Shown: piece by piece, positions 28,470 through 37,153 of the stretch | Layout: every line of letters starts with the position of its first letter | Numbering within the stretch: position 1 is the stretch's first letter | DNA from: Gilliamella sp. WF3-4 | GTDB taxonomy: Bacteria; Pseudomonadota; Gammaproteobacteria; Enterobacterales; Orbaceae | Direction of reading: 5' to 3' | NCBI RefSeq assembly: GCF_001690275.1 | Contig: NZ_LZGW01000001.1 | Location: forward strand, 62,001 to 126,000 | Length of the DNA: 64,000 nt | Notes under the pieces: generated by a model | The model's input: only the letters and a program-made list of their open reading frames with translations | The model's database searches: none | Told to the model about the DNA's origin: nothing | Program-made: the position numbers and the translations under genes

Positions 28470-28658
28470 TCAGTCAATTGGCATTATCAATGATGATATA
28501 AAATTCTTTACTTCGTGAATTGTTTCAAATACACCGATTAGATCAAGAGAATCTTTTTTTAAAAAGACCCACCACTCATTTACCATAAGTGCCACGATAT
28601 AACCCGATTCACAATTTTCTATATCAAACGATTCATCTATTAATATTGATATTTTCAT
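28470..28658 (-). CDS. Small hypothetical phage protein
   Basis: 62 aa from ATG 28658 (frame open to 28667). Pattern NEWWVFLKKDSLDLIGVFETIHEVKNFISSLI faintly resembles the small protein at 16766. No clear SD. Lies convergent to the previous gene. Weakly supported. Confidence 0.35.
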   Translation of the reverse strand: MKISILIDESFDIENCESGYIVALMVNEWWVFLKKDSLDLIGVFETIHEVKNFISSLIMPID

Positions 28659-28669
28659 ATTATCCAATG

Positions 28670-28845
28670 TAATAAAATTTCAGTTGTAATAATTTATAAC
28701 AAATTGATATTAAATGAATATTATATTTTATTAGTTTTGGGATATTGATTCCAAATGTCACCTAAAATAAAAATGTTATTATTACTCATAACGTTAATTA
28801 TTTAGCGCGATCTTTTTTATAAGTTAAAAACTGAAAAATATTGAA
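28670..28845 (+). repeat. About 170-bp direct repeat, copy B
   Basis: Second copy of the repeat at 27792-27964, starting AATAAAATTTCAGTTGTAAT and ending at CTGAAAAATATTGA. Here it is not followed by a promoter. Confidence 0.85.
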
Positions 28846-29108
28846 AAGCATTTCTTTTATTTCAGTTTTACACGATCCTTTAAGATCCTTTTTTCAATAA
28901 GCCTTCAAGCTTTGTTTTGTAATAAAATCTAACTGAAAAAAATTTCACGTACAAACCTCGTAGGCGGGTGCGGTGTAGCGCCGATTTGGTCACATGATCG
29001 ATTTTGTCCCCCAATTATTTATTTTTAAAAATTTAGATATAAAAATGCCAATAGTTCAGATGGGGTATTGATTTATTTTAGTTTTGTTTGAAATATATTT
29101 AAAAAGTG
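28846..29108. other. Non-coding stretch with GC-rich block, candidate cos region
   Basis: No gene seen. At about 28951-29012 a GC-rich block (CTCGTAGGCGGGTGCGGTG, then GTAGCGCCGATTTGGTCAC) stands out from AT-rich surroundings. In HP1 and K139 the cohesive end lies between the last tail gene and attP, which is where this is. Identification as cos is inference from position and composition. Confidence 0.4.
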
Positions 29109-29137
29109 TTGACTTTATAGGTAGGTGCATCTATAAT
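29109..29137 (+). promoter_or_regulatory. Near-consensus sigma70 promoter
   Basis: TTGACT, 17-nt spacer, TATAAT. Reads into a short structured leader and the 18-aa peptide gene at 29207. Confidence 0.85.
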
Positions 29138-29146
29138 TATAAACAT

Positions 29147-29189
29147 CAGCAGGGTGCTGATAAAGCAAACCCCCAGCTTTCGATGGGGG
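29147..29189 (+). ncRNA. Two hairpins in the leader of the 18-aa peptide gene
   Basis: CAGCA-GGG-TGCTG (29147-29159) at the predicted transcript start, then CCCCC/GGGGG with a 10-nt loop (29170-29189). A 5' terminal hairpin and a second stem before the SD are common in type I toxin mRNAs, where they stabilise and silence the message. Confidence 0.6.
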
Positions 29190-29206
29190 CTTAAGGGAGA
29201 AGAAGA

Positions 29207-29263
29207 ATGTACCGATTCTTAATTCTCTTAGTTTTAGTTCTGGTTTCAATGCCAGTCTATTAA
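29207..29263 (+). CDS. 18-aa hydrophobic peptide, possible type I toxin-like or leader peptide
   Basis: MYRFLILLVLVLVSMPVY, a single membrane-spanning peptide. GGGAGAAGAAG precedes the ATG, so it has a good SD. It follows a strong promoter and two hairpins, and a further hairpin (29273-29292) follows. Resembles small hydrophobic toxins in size and layout, but no antisense RNA promoter was identified. Could instead be a lysis or superinfection peptide. Confidence 0.5.
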   Translation: MYRFLILLVLVLVSMPVY

Positions 29264-29272
29264 CTAATCAAA

Positions 29273-29292
29273 GGCGGGGCTGCCACCCCGCC
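29273..29292 (+). terminator. GC-rich hairpin after the 18-aa gene
   Basis: GGCGGGG-CTGCCA-CCCCGCC, 7-bp perfect stem, 9 nt after the stop. No T-run, so termination is uncertain; may protect the mRNA 3' end or separate it from the gene at 29340. Confidence 0.5.
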
Positions 29293-29339
29293 GATGACCT
29301 TAATATATCACCGATTAACAAAAAATCAAGAGGTAAACC

Positions 29340-29534
29340 ATGGCATTATCAAAAGCTGAGATTCAAAAAAGAAGCGACGAAAAAAGAGGCGTGAAATCAA
29401 AAGGATACAAACTACCGCTTGAAACTATAGACATGATCACAGAATTAAGCAAGACGACCAGAAAACCACAAAGTGCAATTATTTGTGACGCAATCAAATT
29501 ATATAACAGCATTCTGCAAAAAAGCCCGCAATAG
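29340..29534 (+). CDS. Small ribbon-helix-helix-like DNA-binding protein
   Basis: 64 aa. Basic N-terminus, then GYKLPLETIDMITELSKTTRKPQSAIICDAIKLYN, a beta strand plus two helices typical of CopG/Arc-type repressors. AGAGGT lies 7 nt before the ATG. Downstream of the 18-aa peptide gene on the same strand, so it may regulate that transcript. Convergent with the spike gene. Confidence 0.6.
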   Translation: MALSKAEIQKRSDEKRGVKSKGYKLPLETIDMITELSKTTRKPQSAIICDAIKLYNSILQKSPQ

Positions 29535-29557
29535 CGGGCACGCTGAAGTACAAATAA

Positions 29558-31249
29558 CTATTTAGCAATAACCGGTGAATATTTTTGATCCAGCCCGACA
29601 GCATCAGTCTTCACGTCAGTAATTTCACTGGCATTGGTTGGCGTGCTAGTGTTTGGGTGAGTATGTTGTGCTGTCAAATCAGCTAGCCGCTCAATCAGTT
29701 CTAGAGTATCTAACATTAATTGCGATACATTTATCTCGCAGCTACCGATCCAAACTTGCGGAGCAATGATTTCTTGTTTTGCGGCGGCAATGCTTTGTTT
29801 AATTGTTTTGATTTGTTCTTTAATCTCGTTCGCCGTTATGTCGATTTTATTTTTTACTGATACCGATTGATTGCCATTTATTGTTAATGAGTAATCAATA
29901 CCGACAAACTGCACAAAATTCGAATTAGTCCCGATTGTATAATCTTTTAGTGCAAGCTGCGTTATAGTGTTCGCAGATAACTTATAATTACTGTACGTGT
30001 TGATAGTATAATTAGCGTTAACTGTGGTTATTTTTGTTGTCGTTTTTTCAGTTGATGAATCACTATTCAAACAATAATCGCGGGCGTTATCTGTCACAGT
30101 CTGATCGCTTTCACGTATCATATTGCCGACGCCGTCAATCTTGGTAAAAACTTCGGCTCGTTGTTGCAATAAATGCTCATCCTTTTTGATGTTTGGCATT
30201 GTTTTGTTATTAGGGTAGATATTGCGTATAACCGGCTGATCAGGCTTACCGTTAATAAACCCTATTTCTACTTCTGTGCCCTCCTCGGGGTAGTGGTACG
30301 ACCCGCCCTCAGATCCTATATTTGTAACAGGCAACGGTACCGCTTTATAAACTGGTGTCGTTGATTCTTTGCCGTTCTCGTCTAGCAATTGCACATTTAC
30401 GGCATATTTCGGCCTAAATGGTGTTGATATATCCCCTAAATTTGTCTCCTCCGAAATTGCTACAACTTTCGCCATTTTTGATAAGTGGTAGCCGTCTGCC
30501 AGTTCCGGGAATTCTTTTTCAATTTGTCGCCGTGCCGCTGACTTTTGTCCCGTTTTGTCTTCAAAGGTGATTGTCATGTTATCGTTAATTAGATTGACAA
30601 TAGAGACCTTTTTACCGTTGATTTTAACGCCCGGGCGTAGCTTTGGCACTAACGGAATTTCGACAATGTTAGATCCGGCGGTTGAAGATGCGATTTTATT
30701 TAAATTATCGCCAAACTTGATGTCTTTATCACTAAAATAGCTATCATCATAGCTGCCGCAATAAATACCACCAACCGGCGTCTGAAAAAATGTATAATTT
30801 GGAATATTAAACGCTCGTCCGATTTCTTGTAATAAATGAAATCCTGTTCCTGCGTGCTTAAAGTGTGGGATTTTTTTATTAACATAATCAGCGGCCGGCA
30901 AATTGAACTGCAAGCCCTTTTTTTCTGTCAAATAATCAGCAACAACTTTTAATGTTGGATGCTGAAACGAACAACCAATTGTTTGTTGATAACAACCGAT
31001 CAGTTCACGAATAAACAGCTTTTTAGTGTTGCGTGATGTTGTTTGTTCGCTTTCGATATAGCCAGTAAAAAATCTTTGTAAGTCATTGTTATAGCCTATA
31101 TTGATTTTTATTACTTTGTTTTTAAGTGATGTTTTTTTATCTGCAATAACAATAAAACCACGTCCACAAGCGTTTAGTTCTAATACAATATTACAATCTA
31201 TAATTTGAACTCGTTCATTATTAATAATTGCATGTTTATTTATTTTCAT
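29558..31249 (-). CDS. Phage tail spike/baseplate hub (fused gp27-like and gpV-like)
   Basis: 563 aa. N-terminal half resembles the P2 GpD/gp27 hub (LNACGRGFIVIADKKTSL, TGYIESEQT); the middle has a gpV/gp5 OB fold (PEEGTEVEIGFINGKPDQPVIRNIYPN near residue 325); the C-terminus is a strand-repeat needle followed by a helical tail. This is the VgrG plan in one chain, forming the membrane-puncturing tip of the contractile tail. Last late gene on the minus strand. P2 itself encodes the two parts separately. Confidence 0.85.
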   Translation of the reverse strand: MKINKHAIINNERVQIIDCNIVLELNACGRGFIVIADKKTSLKNKVIKINIGYNNDLQRFFTGYIESEQTTSRNTKKLFIRELIGCYQQTIGCSFQHPTLKVVADYLTEKKGLQFNLPAADYVNKKIPHFKHAGTGFHLLQEIGRAFNIPNYTFFQTPVGGIYCGSYDDSYFSDKDIKFGDNLNKIASSTAGSNIVEIPLVPKLRPGVKINGKKVSIVNLINDNMTITFEDKTGQKSAARRQIEKEFPELADGYHLSKMAKVVAISEETNLGDISTPFRPKYAVNVQLLDENGKESTTPVYKAVPLPVTNIGSEGGSYHYPEEGTEVEIGFINGKPDQPVIRNIYPNNKTMPNIKKDEHLLQQRAEVFTKIDGVGNMIRESDQTVTDNARDYCLNSDSSTEKTTTKITTVNANYTINTYSNYKLSANTITQLALKDYTIGTNSNFVQFVGIDYSLTINGNQSVSVKNKIDITANEIKEQIKTIKQSIAAAKQEIIAPQVWIGSCEINVSQLMLDTLELIERLADLTAQHTHPNTSTPTNASEITDVKTDAVGLDQKYSPVIAK

Positions 31250-31252
31250 TTA

Positions 31253-31840
31253 CTAGCCCATAACATCATTAGCTTTAGCTAAAATATTTTCTTCAAACCA
31301 AGAAAGCCCGTCTTTTTCTTCATGCTCGGCTGGTACTTCTTCAATTATTGCGCCGACGCTCTCGTCACCGTTTTCAACTGCTCGCTGTTGTGCTCTTGCC
31401 TCTCGTTTTTCAGGTACTGATTTACGTTCTGATAATGTAAAGCCGATTTGCCACGCAAGTAGTGTAGAGTGCGGAGAAACCGAAATCTTGCCACTAAAAA
31501 CAGCTTCACGTAAATTTATAACGTTAGCTGTAGCATTTGCTACACGATACAGCTTTTTAGCTCCGCCTTTCTCTGTCTGATATGACAATTCAATCAATCG
31601 ACTTAATCGATCCGGTGTTGAATATTCAATTAACCCGTTAACACTTAATTTTTTCGGCTTGATACCTTTTTCACTGCTATTTGTTGATGATGATTGCCCT
31701 GATTGATCTTCTTCAGGTAAATCATATTCTGCGCTAATAGACGGGTTTTTTAATATAATTGATTCACCGTCTAACGCCAATACAATATTATCAACGCTTC
31801 CAGCAGATCCGTTATTGTTCAACGATGAGTTTTCTATCAT
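31253..31840 (-). CDS. Phage baseplate-associated protein
   Basis: 195 aa. Pattern VNGLIEYSTPDRLSRLIELSYQTEKGGAKKLYRVANATANVINLREAVFSG and WQIGFTLSE is shared by a protein at this position in HP1/K139-like phages, annotated as baseplate complex protein. It lies 3 nt from the spike gene and overlaps its upstream neighbour by 29 nt. Precise role unknown. Confidence 0.65.
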   Translation of the reverse strand: MIENSSLNNNGSAGSVDNIVLALDGESIILKNPSISAEYDLPEEDQSGQSSSTNSSEKGIKPKKLSVNGLIEYSTPDRLSRLIELSYQTEKGGAKKLYRVANATANVINLREAVFSGKISVSPHSTLLAWQIGFTLSERKSVPEKREARAQQRAVENGDESVGAIIEEVPAEHEEKDGLSWFEENILAKANDVMG

Positions 31841-32477
31841 GTACTAAATCCAAAATAGGGGTTAAATGGTTATCTGAGAACGCCAGTAAAAACGTAAAAA
31901 TGTATTCTTTATTTGGTAACTCTTTATAGAGATCACAGGGCAAACCGTAAAAAAACTTTATATCAATACTACCGCCAGTTAATGACGTCGCCTGATTTGC
32001 AACTTTATTTAAAACGGCTTCTTTTTGCTGTGCAAACTGCTGTAATTCACTCATTACGCTATCAATTGACGCTTTAGCGTCTTTTTGTGCTGATTTTAAC
32101 GTTTGACTGTTAACAATTGCTCGTGTATTGCTTGATGATAGCTGTTTGACAACTTTACGATCTGCGGGATTCGGTATAACCATTTTTGTGATATCTAAAT
32201 CTTGCACTGTTTTAGCTGTTCTCAGCGCACGCGTGATCTCCGGCAAATCCCAACAATCGCTTAATGCTGTTAGCTGATTAATAAAACCGATTTCTGTTAC
32301 AGATGATAGCAATATAACAGCAACCGGCGTTATGCTGTCGATTTTTGCTAATAACGCCGTAATTGCTTCTTCTGGTGATAAAAATTTGCTGTTAGTGATT
32401 TTATACGGCTCAATTGCTACAACTTCAAAATTCATCTGTTGATATTTTGCTAATGAAAATGTTTTATCACACCACAT
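31812..32477 (-). CDS. Phage tail-region protein, unknown function
   Basis: 221 aa, not recognised. CCGGAG lies 9 nt before the ATG. Middle section (about residues 115-165) is helical with many Gln and Lys. Between the fibre assembly gene and the baseplate gene, so probably tail related. Confidence 0.6.
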   Translation of the reverse strand: MWCDKTFSLAKYQQMNFEVVAIEPYKITNSKFLSPEEAITALLAKIDSITPVAVILLSSVTEIGFINQLTALSDCWDLPEITRALRTAKTVQDLDITKMVIPNPADRKVVKQLSSSNTRAIVNSQTLKSAQKDAKASIDSVMSELQQFAQQKEAVLNKVANQATSLTGGSIDIKFFYGLPCDLYKELPNKEYIFTFLLAFSDNHLTPILDLVHDRKLIVEQ

Positions 32478-32483
32478 AGCTAA

Positions 32484-33089
32484 TTACTCCGGCTTTTCTG
32501 GCCACGTTATTGCTGGCGCAGTATCAACATCAATACGATTTAGTAACGCACGATATTTTTTCCATGCAGAATACAACGCTTTTTCTTCATCAGTTGCTAT
32601 TTCTGTATCAATTGCATCTTGTAGATAATCAATTTGCGCAGTAGCTTCATTTAATAGTTGTTTTTTCTGTGCTGATGCTACGTCAACATCGTGTTGATGC
32701 TGCTTATTTTCATCTAATACCCATGCATCACCGTTCCATACATCAAATTCGCTGGACGGTTTTAATAGTGTGTGACCTTTTGGAATATCACCGATTTCTG
32801 TTACTGTTGATTCTGCGCCATTTTCTATTGAGTAGATTTTTTTACCACGGTAATCGTTAAGGTAAACCCATTTGTTGTCTTGACGAACAATCGCTTTATC
32901 TTCCACCGATTTCGGTGCATCAATGCATGAGTTAGCCGGCACACCGACCCCGGTTTGCAAATATTGATAACTAGCCTTTTTGTACTCGCCAGTTAATGCA
33001 TCAAAATTGTAAATAACTGCATAACCTGCTTTCACTGTTAATCCGTTTTTATCTAAAACTGCAATTTCTGGTTGTAATTGATATTTCAT
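32484..33089 (-). CDS. Tail fibre assembly chaperone (Tfa/GpG type)
   Basis: 201 aa. The C-terminal segment (EEKALYSAWKKYRALLNRIDVDTAPAITWPEKPE) is the signature end of Tfa proteins, which help fold or cap the fibre; AGGAGA precedes the ATG. Directly downstream of the fibre gene as in P2 (H-G). Confidence 0.9.
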   Translation of the reverse strand: MKYQLQPEIAVLDKNGLTVKAGYAVIYNFDALTGEYKKASYQYLQTGVGVPANSCIDAPKSVEDKAIVRQDNKWVYLNDYRGKKIYSIENGAESTVTEIGDIPKGHTLLKPSSEFDVWNGDAWVLDENKQHQHDVDVASAQKKQLLNEATAQIDYLQDAIDTEIATDEEKALYSAWKKYRALLNRIDVDTAPAITWPEKPE

Positions 33090-33107
33090 TATATAAATCT
33101 CCTAAAA

Positions 33108-35054
33108 TTATTCTGCCTTAACTATGTACATAAATGCAACATTGCGCGGTCTGTTTTCATTAGCTGTGGGTACAACTCGTGATGCATCAAATACAACGCC
33201 GCCGACGCTGCCGCGATCAACAGTTGTCGGAGTGTGTCCAGCGTGTTTTTCGAAATATTGAAATGCTCCAGTAGCAACATGCTCAGCCCCAAATGTTTCT
33301 GAAATGGGCGACATCTCCCCCGTAATATTTCTGATTGCATCCGCTTGCCAGCTCAGCATTTGTCTGTCAGAGTCAACGCCGCGGCCGTTATCCCATCCAC
33401 GTATAAACTCACCCCGCAGGTCGGGCAGCCGCCCCCACGGGAAAACAGATGCTAGCTTTGGAAACTGATTTACATCAAATGACGCGCCATTGCATTCAAA
33501 CCATCCCGTTGGCGGACGATCTTGTGGCCACGGCATTGGTATGCCAACCGGCAGAAAATCATTAATATTGTCAGTTGTGATCGCCTCGTACCAGCTTTCT
33601 TTCCCCCTCGACGTTGAGCATCGATAGAAAATTTTCGGTATTTTACTGTTTATAACTGAGAGCATTTCGACGCCCCATGTCGCTGTGGATGTAGGCAGAG
33701 GCAATAGCGACGCAGTGCTTTTACCGCCGCAAAACGGCAAATTGTTGATTTTATCTGTCGTTGTGAAATAAAACGCGGTCGGCAATTTATCATCTAAATT
33801 ATAAACTGGGATGCCCGTGTTTGAACCAATACCGAAATCGCCTGCTTTTAACACAGATTTATTGTTAATCGTAACATCATCAACGTTTTCAAAACGCCAA
33901 GTATTGCTCGACGCAACGTACCGTAATTTGTTTGTCCATTTATCTAACTCTGCATTATAGTATGAGTATACAAAACTATCGCCGGATGAGTGCATTTCTA
34001 GTTCATTACCGTTTTCGTGCAGAAATTTTATGCCGTACGACGTTGGAGCAAAACGCATCTGTCCTGTCATTTCATCGCCGGATTTTTTTACCGCATTGTT
34101 CGCTAAATCGTATGCGGATTTCAAAGCTTTGGGCGTTGCAGCTGCTGTTTCTGATGTGCTGTTAACTGCTGAACTGAGTTTAACGATGCCCATTTTTTCA
34201 GTCGTTGCATGATCGTACGTTGTGATAAATGATTTCGGTTTAACAACAACTAGCTTGCCGTTTGCGTCAACTGAAGCTACACGCTCAACATAGTGCGTAA
34301 ATCCATTTTTTTCGTAATCACGTAAATTTGCGCCAGCAATCAAATTATAGCTTACCGACCACTCCCCAGTTACAGTACCGGCTAGCCAAGCATCAATATA
34401 TAACGATTGATTATTTTCAACTTTTACCAATTTTTGTGCTGTGTGCTCAACTCGCAAACCGGCAACATAGGCAAGCCCGGCAGATACTGTTAATTGATTG
34501 CCATTTTTTGTTATTCCAAAACCGCTATGAATTGCTAATCGATTATATAAATCATAATTAGTTAATCGAATACGCTCATCTGCGCCCGCTAAACGCCGTG
34601 AATAATCGATCTGCCAAGTTTGGGCATTGACATTAATACCCGTCGACTCAGATGCATTATCAATTTCTAACCAGATCGACTCTGTTATCGTGTTACCTTG
34701 TCTTTGTCCAATTGTTTTAATTTTTTTCGTTAAATCTGTATGCATGACCATGCACAGCGTGTCGGTTTCAGAGTTCACTAGCCCGATATAATTAAACGAA
34801 AAATCGCCGACATTCGTGTCTAAAATAACAGAATAAACTACCGTTTTATCATTTAGTAAACCGCACTGTGTAACCGGAGCCGTATATACAATTTGACTTG
34901 ACGCTGGCATTTTGCTGTTAGTGTCTACATTTGTATTACCGCTAACGCCGTTTATATTTGCAAAAATCACTCGATCGAGCGTTATTGGTTGCGATTTGCT
35001 CAATTGTTTTATAAAAAATTGTTCGCCTGTTTTCACTATTGCTGTTTTACTCAT
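33108..35054 (-). CDS. Tail fibre protein (GpH type)
   Basis: 648 aa. N-terminal phage tail-collar domain (DRVIFANINGVSGNTNVDTNSKMP) attaches it to the baseplate; a repetitive shaft follows (MGIVKLSSAVNSTSETAAATPKALKSAYDLANNAVKKSGD). The C-terminal receptor part has the tail-collar signature PPTGWFECNGASFDVNQFPKLASVFP and ends RPRNVAFMYIVKAE. Start overlaps the gpI stop (ATGA). Determines host range. Confidence 0.93.
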   Translation of the reverse strand: MSKTAIVKTGEQFFIKQLSKSQPITLDRVIFANINGVSGNTNVDTNSKMPASSQIVYTAPVTQCGLLNDKTVVYSVILDTNVGDFSFNYIGLVNSETDTLCMVMHTDLTKKIKTIGQRQGNTITESIWLEIDNASESTGINVNAQTWQIDYSRRLAGADERIRLTNYDLYNRLAIHSGFGITKNGNQLTVSAGLAYVAGLRVEHTAQKLVKVENNQSLYIDAWLAGTVTGEWSVSYNLIAGANLRDYEKNGFTHYVERVASVDANGKLVVVKPKSFITTYDHATTEKMGIVKLSSAVNSTSETAAATPKALKSAYDLANNAVKKSGDEMTGQMRFAPTSYGIKFLHENGNELEMHSSGDSFVYSYYNAELDKWTNKLRYVASSNTWRFENVDDVTINNKSVLKAGDFGIGSNTGIPVYNLDDKLPTAFYFTTTDKINNLPFCGGKSTASLLPLPTSTATWGVEMLSVINSKIPKIFYRCSTSRGKESWYEAITTDNINDFLPVGIPMPWPQDRPPTGWFECNGASFDVNQFPKLASVFPWGRLPDLRGEFIRGWDNGRGVDSDRQMLSWQADAIRNITGEMSPISETFGAEHVATGAFQYFEKHAGHTPTTVDRGSVGGVVFDASRVVPTANENRPRNVAFMYIVKAE

Positions 35055-35662
35055 CGCTGTACTCCATTAAATTCTTTTACCTCACCAAAACCACCCACTT
35101 TTAAAATTACTGTTGCTTGGTGTATTCGTTTAAAATCAAATTTAGAACCGTTGTAATGCTGTTTGTTATTAAAATCACCGCACTTAAACCTCATTGGTTG
35201 CACGTGAACAATTTCAAAAAAATAACGCCGACATGTACGCCCGTATTGCCTAATAATTTCCGTTAACAAATCGCGGTTATTTGTTAACTGGTTATCAGAT
35301 AATCGCAAGATAATGACGTCCCAATCATAGCCGTGCTGGCGTTCCAGTATTTGTACTGAGCCAATCTCTAGTCGCTCAAATATATTTTTAAAACCAACAA
35401 CCGATCCCGAATCCGCAGCATTAGCGTATGCGTATCTAATGCGCTTTCGATATAGTGTTAGCGGCTCGTTATTTAATCGTTTAACATCTCGTTGATATGC
35501 ATATAAAAATAATAATCGCTCATCACACGTTAGAGGGTCGAACTGCATAACGGGAAATTTTAACCATTGATACATACGATCCCAGTACTTAACCGCAGCA
35601 TTAGCCAGTTTTAACGGCTCACCTTCGCTCATCCAAACCGGCAGATTGATTTTTAGTTTCAT
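35051..35662 (-). CDS. Baseplate protein GpI
   Basis: 203 aa. P2 GpI-type tail protein linking baseplate wedge to fibre: WMSEGEPLKLANAAVKYWDRMYQWLKFPV near the start. Overlaps both gpJ and the fibre gene by 4 nt. Confidence 0.8.
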   Translation of the reverse strand: MKLKINLPVWMSEGEPLKLANAAVKYWDRMYQWLKFPVMQFDPLTCDERLLFLYAYQRDVKRLNNEPLTLYRKRIRYAYANAADSGSVVGFKNIFERLEIGSVQILERQHGYDWDVIILRLSDNQLTNNRDLLTEIIRQYGRTCRRYFFEIVHVQPMRFKCGDFNNKQHYNGSKFDFKRIHQATVILKVGGFGEVKEFNGVQR

Positions 35663-36834
35663 TCTGCGACCTCTGCATTAATTGTTAGAGTTCGAAGTCT
35701 TGGCACTTCTAACTCGCTGACAATGTCGCCAATATTAAAAACAATCGAATGTAACTCGTTAAATTGTTCGTGTAATTCTTCGTTTAATTTTGAGATGCTA
35801 AACCGTGAATACGCACTTACTTGCGTGACGCTATAGTTGTTATTCTGACGAAAGGCACAACGTATAAAATGCTCAACGTTTAATACATATTGATTGATGT
35901 CGATCGGTTGTTGTTCACGTTCAAAATATAACGTAACAGCAATATCAATTTTCTTTTCCGGCACAGCAAAGCACTTTAAATCGTCGCCATGCCCGCGGTA
36001 GCCCTGTCCCATGATGTAATCGTTAACTCTATCGATAAAATATTTTGAATCTACGCCGTCATTCAGCAATAAATATAAATTGGCAGTACCCGGCCCACGC
36101 GGCGCGTCATGCAAAAAATAGACTTGTTTTGTTGAAATCCCCGTAATTGTTGTCACAATGCCGCGGTAAACTGCATCAGTATGATAGTGACTAACAAAGT
36201 TATACTGGTTTTTAGTTCTATCTCTTAAATCATCATCTGATTCAATGTTAGCACCCGGTGAGATCAACCAATTATCGTCATTAGTAACAGTTACACCGTC
36301 TATCTGTTCAACTAAAAAACGGTAATAACCTGCTGCAAGATTGTAGTTTTCACCGCTTCCGACCGCTACTACTGGGATGCGTGCAGTTTCAACACCCGCC
36401 GGTATGCTATACTCTTGAGTAGTTTGTAATTGATATGTAACGCCGTTAATCTCTGGCGAGCTGATCACCGTGCCCACAGGTATTACTACCGACTGATTTT
36501 TATTTGCTTTAGTGAACAAAATTTCACCCGTCGCCAACGTTGCCGATTTACGCTCTAAATTAACCGCATTAGCAAACAGATCTAAAAACTGACCGCTAGC
36601 CGTCATTAGAAACATATTCATTAATACATTTTTGATAAATGTAGCTTTTAGCCAAACATAAGGCTTTATAACGATAGCTGACATCAAACGCCAAAAAGGG
36701 GAGTATTTCGATGTGTTTGTGATTAACCCCTCTGCTTTTGTCAATTCTTCGAACTCTTTACGGGCTGCATCCTCGTCAACCGGCATACCGTGATCGTGTA
36801 GAATTTTTTCAAACATTTTTTGATAATCAGCCAT
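35659..36834 (-). CDS. Baseplate J-like protein
   Basis: 391 aa from ATG 36834, with GGAG 9 nt upstream; the frame is open to 36849 (TTG). Baseplate_J features: GTVISSPEINGVTYQLQTTQEYSIPAG, then VAVGSGENYNLAAGY near residue 165 and NIESDDDLRDRTKNQY near 205. Wedge component of the contractile tail. Confidence 0.92.
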   Translation of the reverse strand: MADYQKMFEKILHDHGMPVDEDAARKEFEELTKAEGLITNTSKYSPFWRLMSAIVIKPYVWLKATFIKNVLMNMFLMTASGQFLDLFANAVNLERKSATLATGEILFTKANKNQSVVIPVGTVISSPEINGVTYQLQTTQEYSIPAGVETARIPVVAVGSGENYNLAAGYYRFLVEQIDGVTVTNDDNWLISPGANIESDDDLRDRTKNQYNFVSHYHTDAVYRGIVTTITGISTKQVYFLHDAPRGPGTANLYLLLNDGVDSKYFIDRVNDYIMGQGYRGHGDDLKCFAVPEKKIDIAVTLYFEREQQPIDINQYVLNVEHFIRCAFRQNNNYSVTQVSAYSRFSISKLNEELHEQFNELHSIVFNIGDIVSELEVPRLRTLTINAEVAE

Positions 36835-37153
36835 TGATCGCAACTCCAATTTTTCCGAAATCGTATGTATCCGCAGTTAGATATAATCGTTCTGATGTTT
36901 CTTCTTTAATGCGTGCCGTGCCGGGTATAATTCGGCGATCGGTTTCAACTAATAAAATAATTTTAGTAAATACGTCATAACGCAGCGTCGGCGAGCGTTC
37001 AGCAACTAATTCAGTAGCTAAACCGCTTTCAATAATTGCATGTTGAATATCTTGACCGATGCTTTGCTGATTTTTTGCCAAATTTGGCTCATAGCCCGCA
37101 TTGAGCGTAAAATTACGATCAGTAATGAGTAAATCAAAATACTTATCCGGCAT
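36827..37153 (-). CDS. DUF2590 phage baseplate protein (GpW/gp25-like position)
   Basis: 108 aa. The start PDKYFDLLITDRNFTLNAG and the GQDIQHAIIESGLATELVAERSP middle match DUF2590 proteins of HP1/K139-type phages, which occupy the place of P2 GpW. Overlaps tape-measure and gpJ ends. Confidence 0.8.
   Translation of the reverse strand: MPDKYFDLLITDRNFTLNAGYEPNLAKNQQSIGQDIQHAIIESGLATELVAERSPTLRYDVFTKIILLVETDRRIIPGTARIKEETSERLYLTADTYDFGKIGVAING

Noticed and set aside
27792-28845. Possible CRISPR array from the repeats near 27.8-28.8 kb
   Set aside because: Two long (170 bp) imperfect copies only, no short regular repeats or spacers; it is a tandem duplication.
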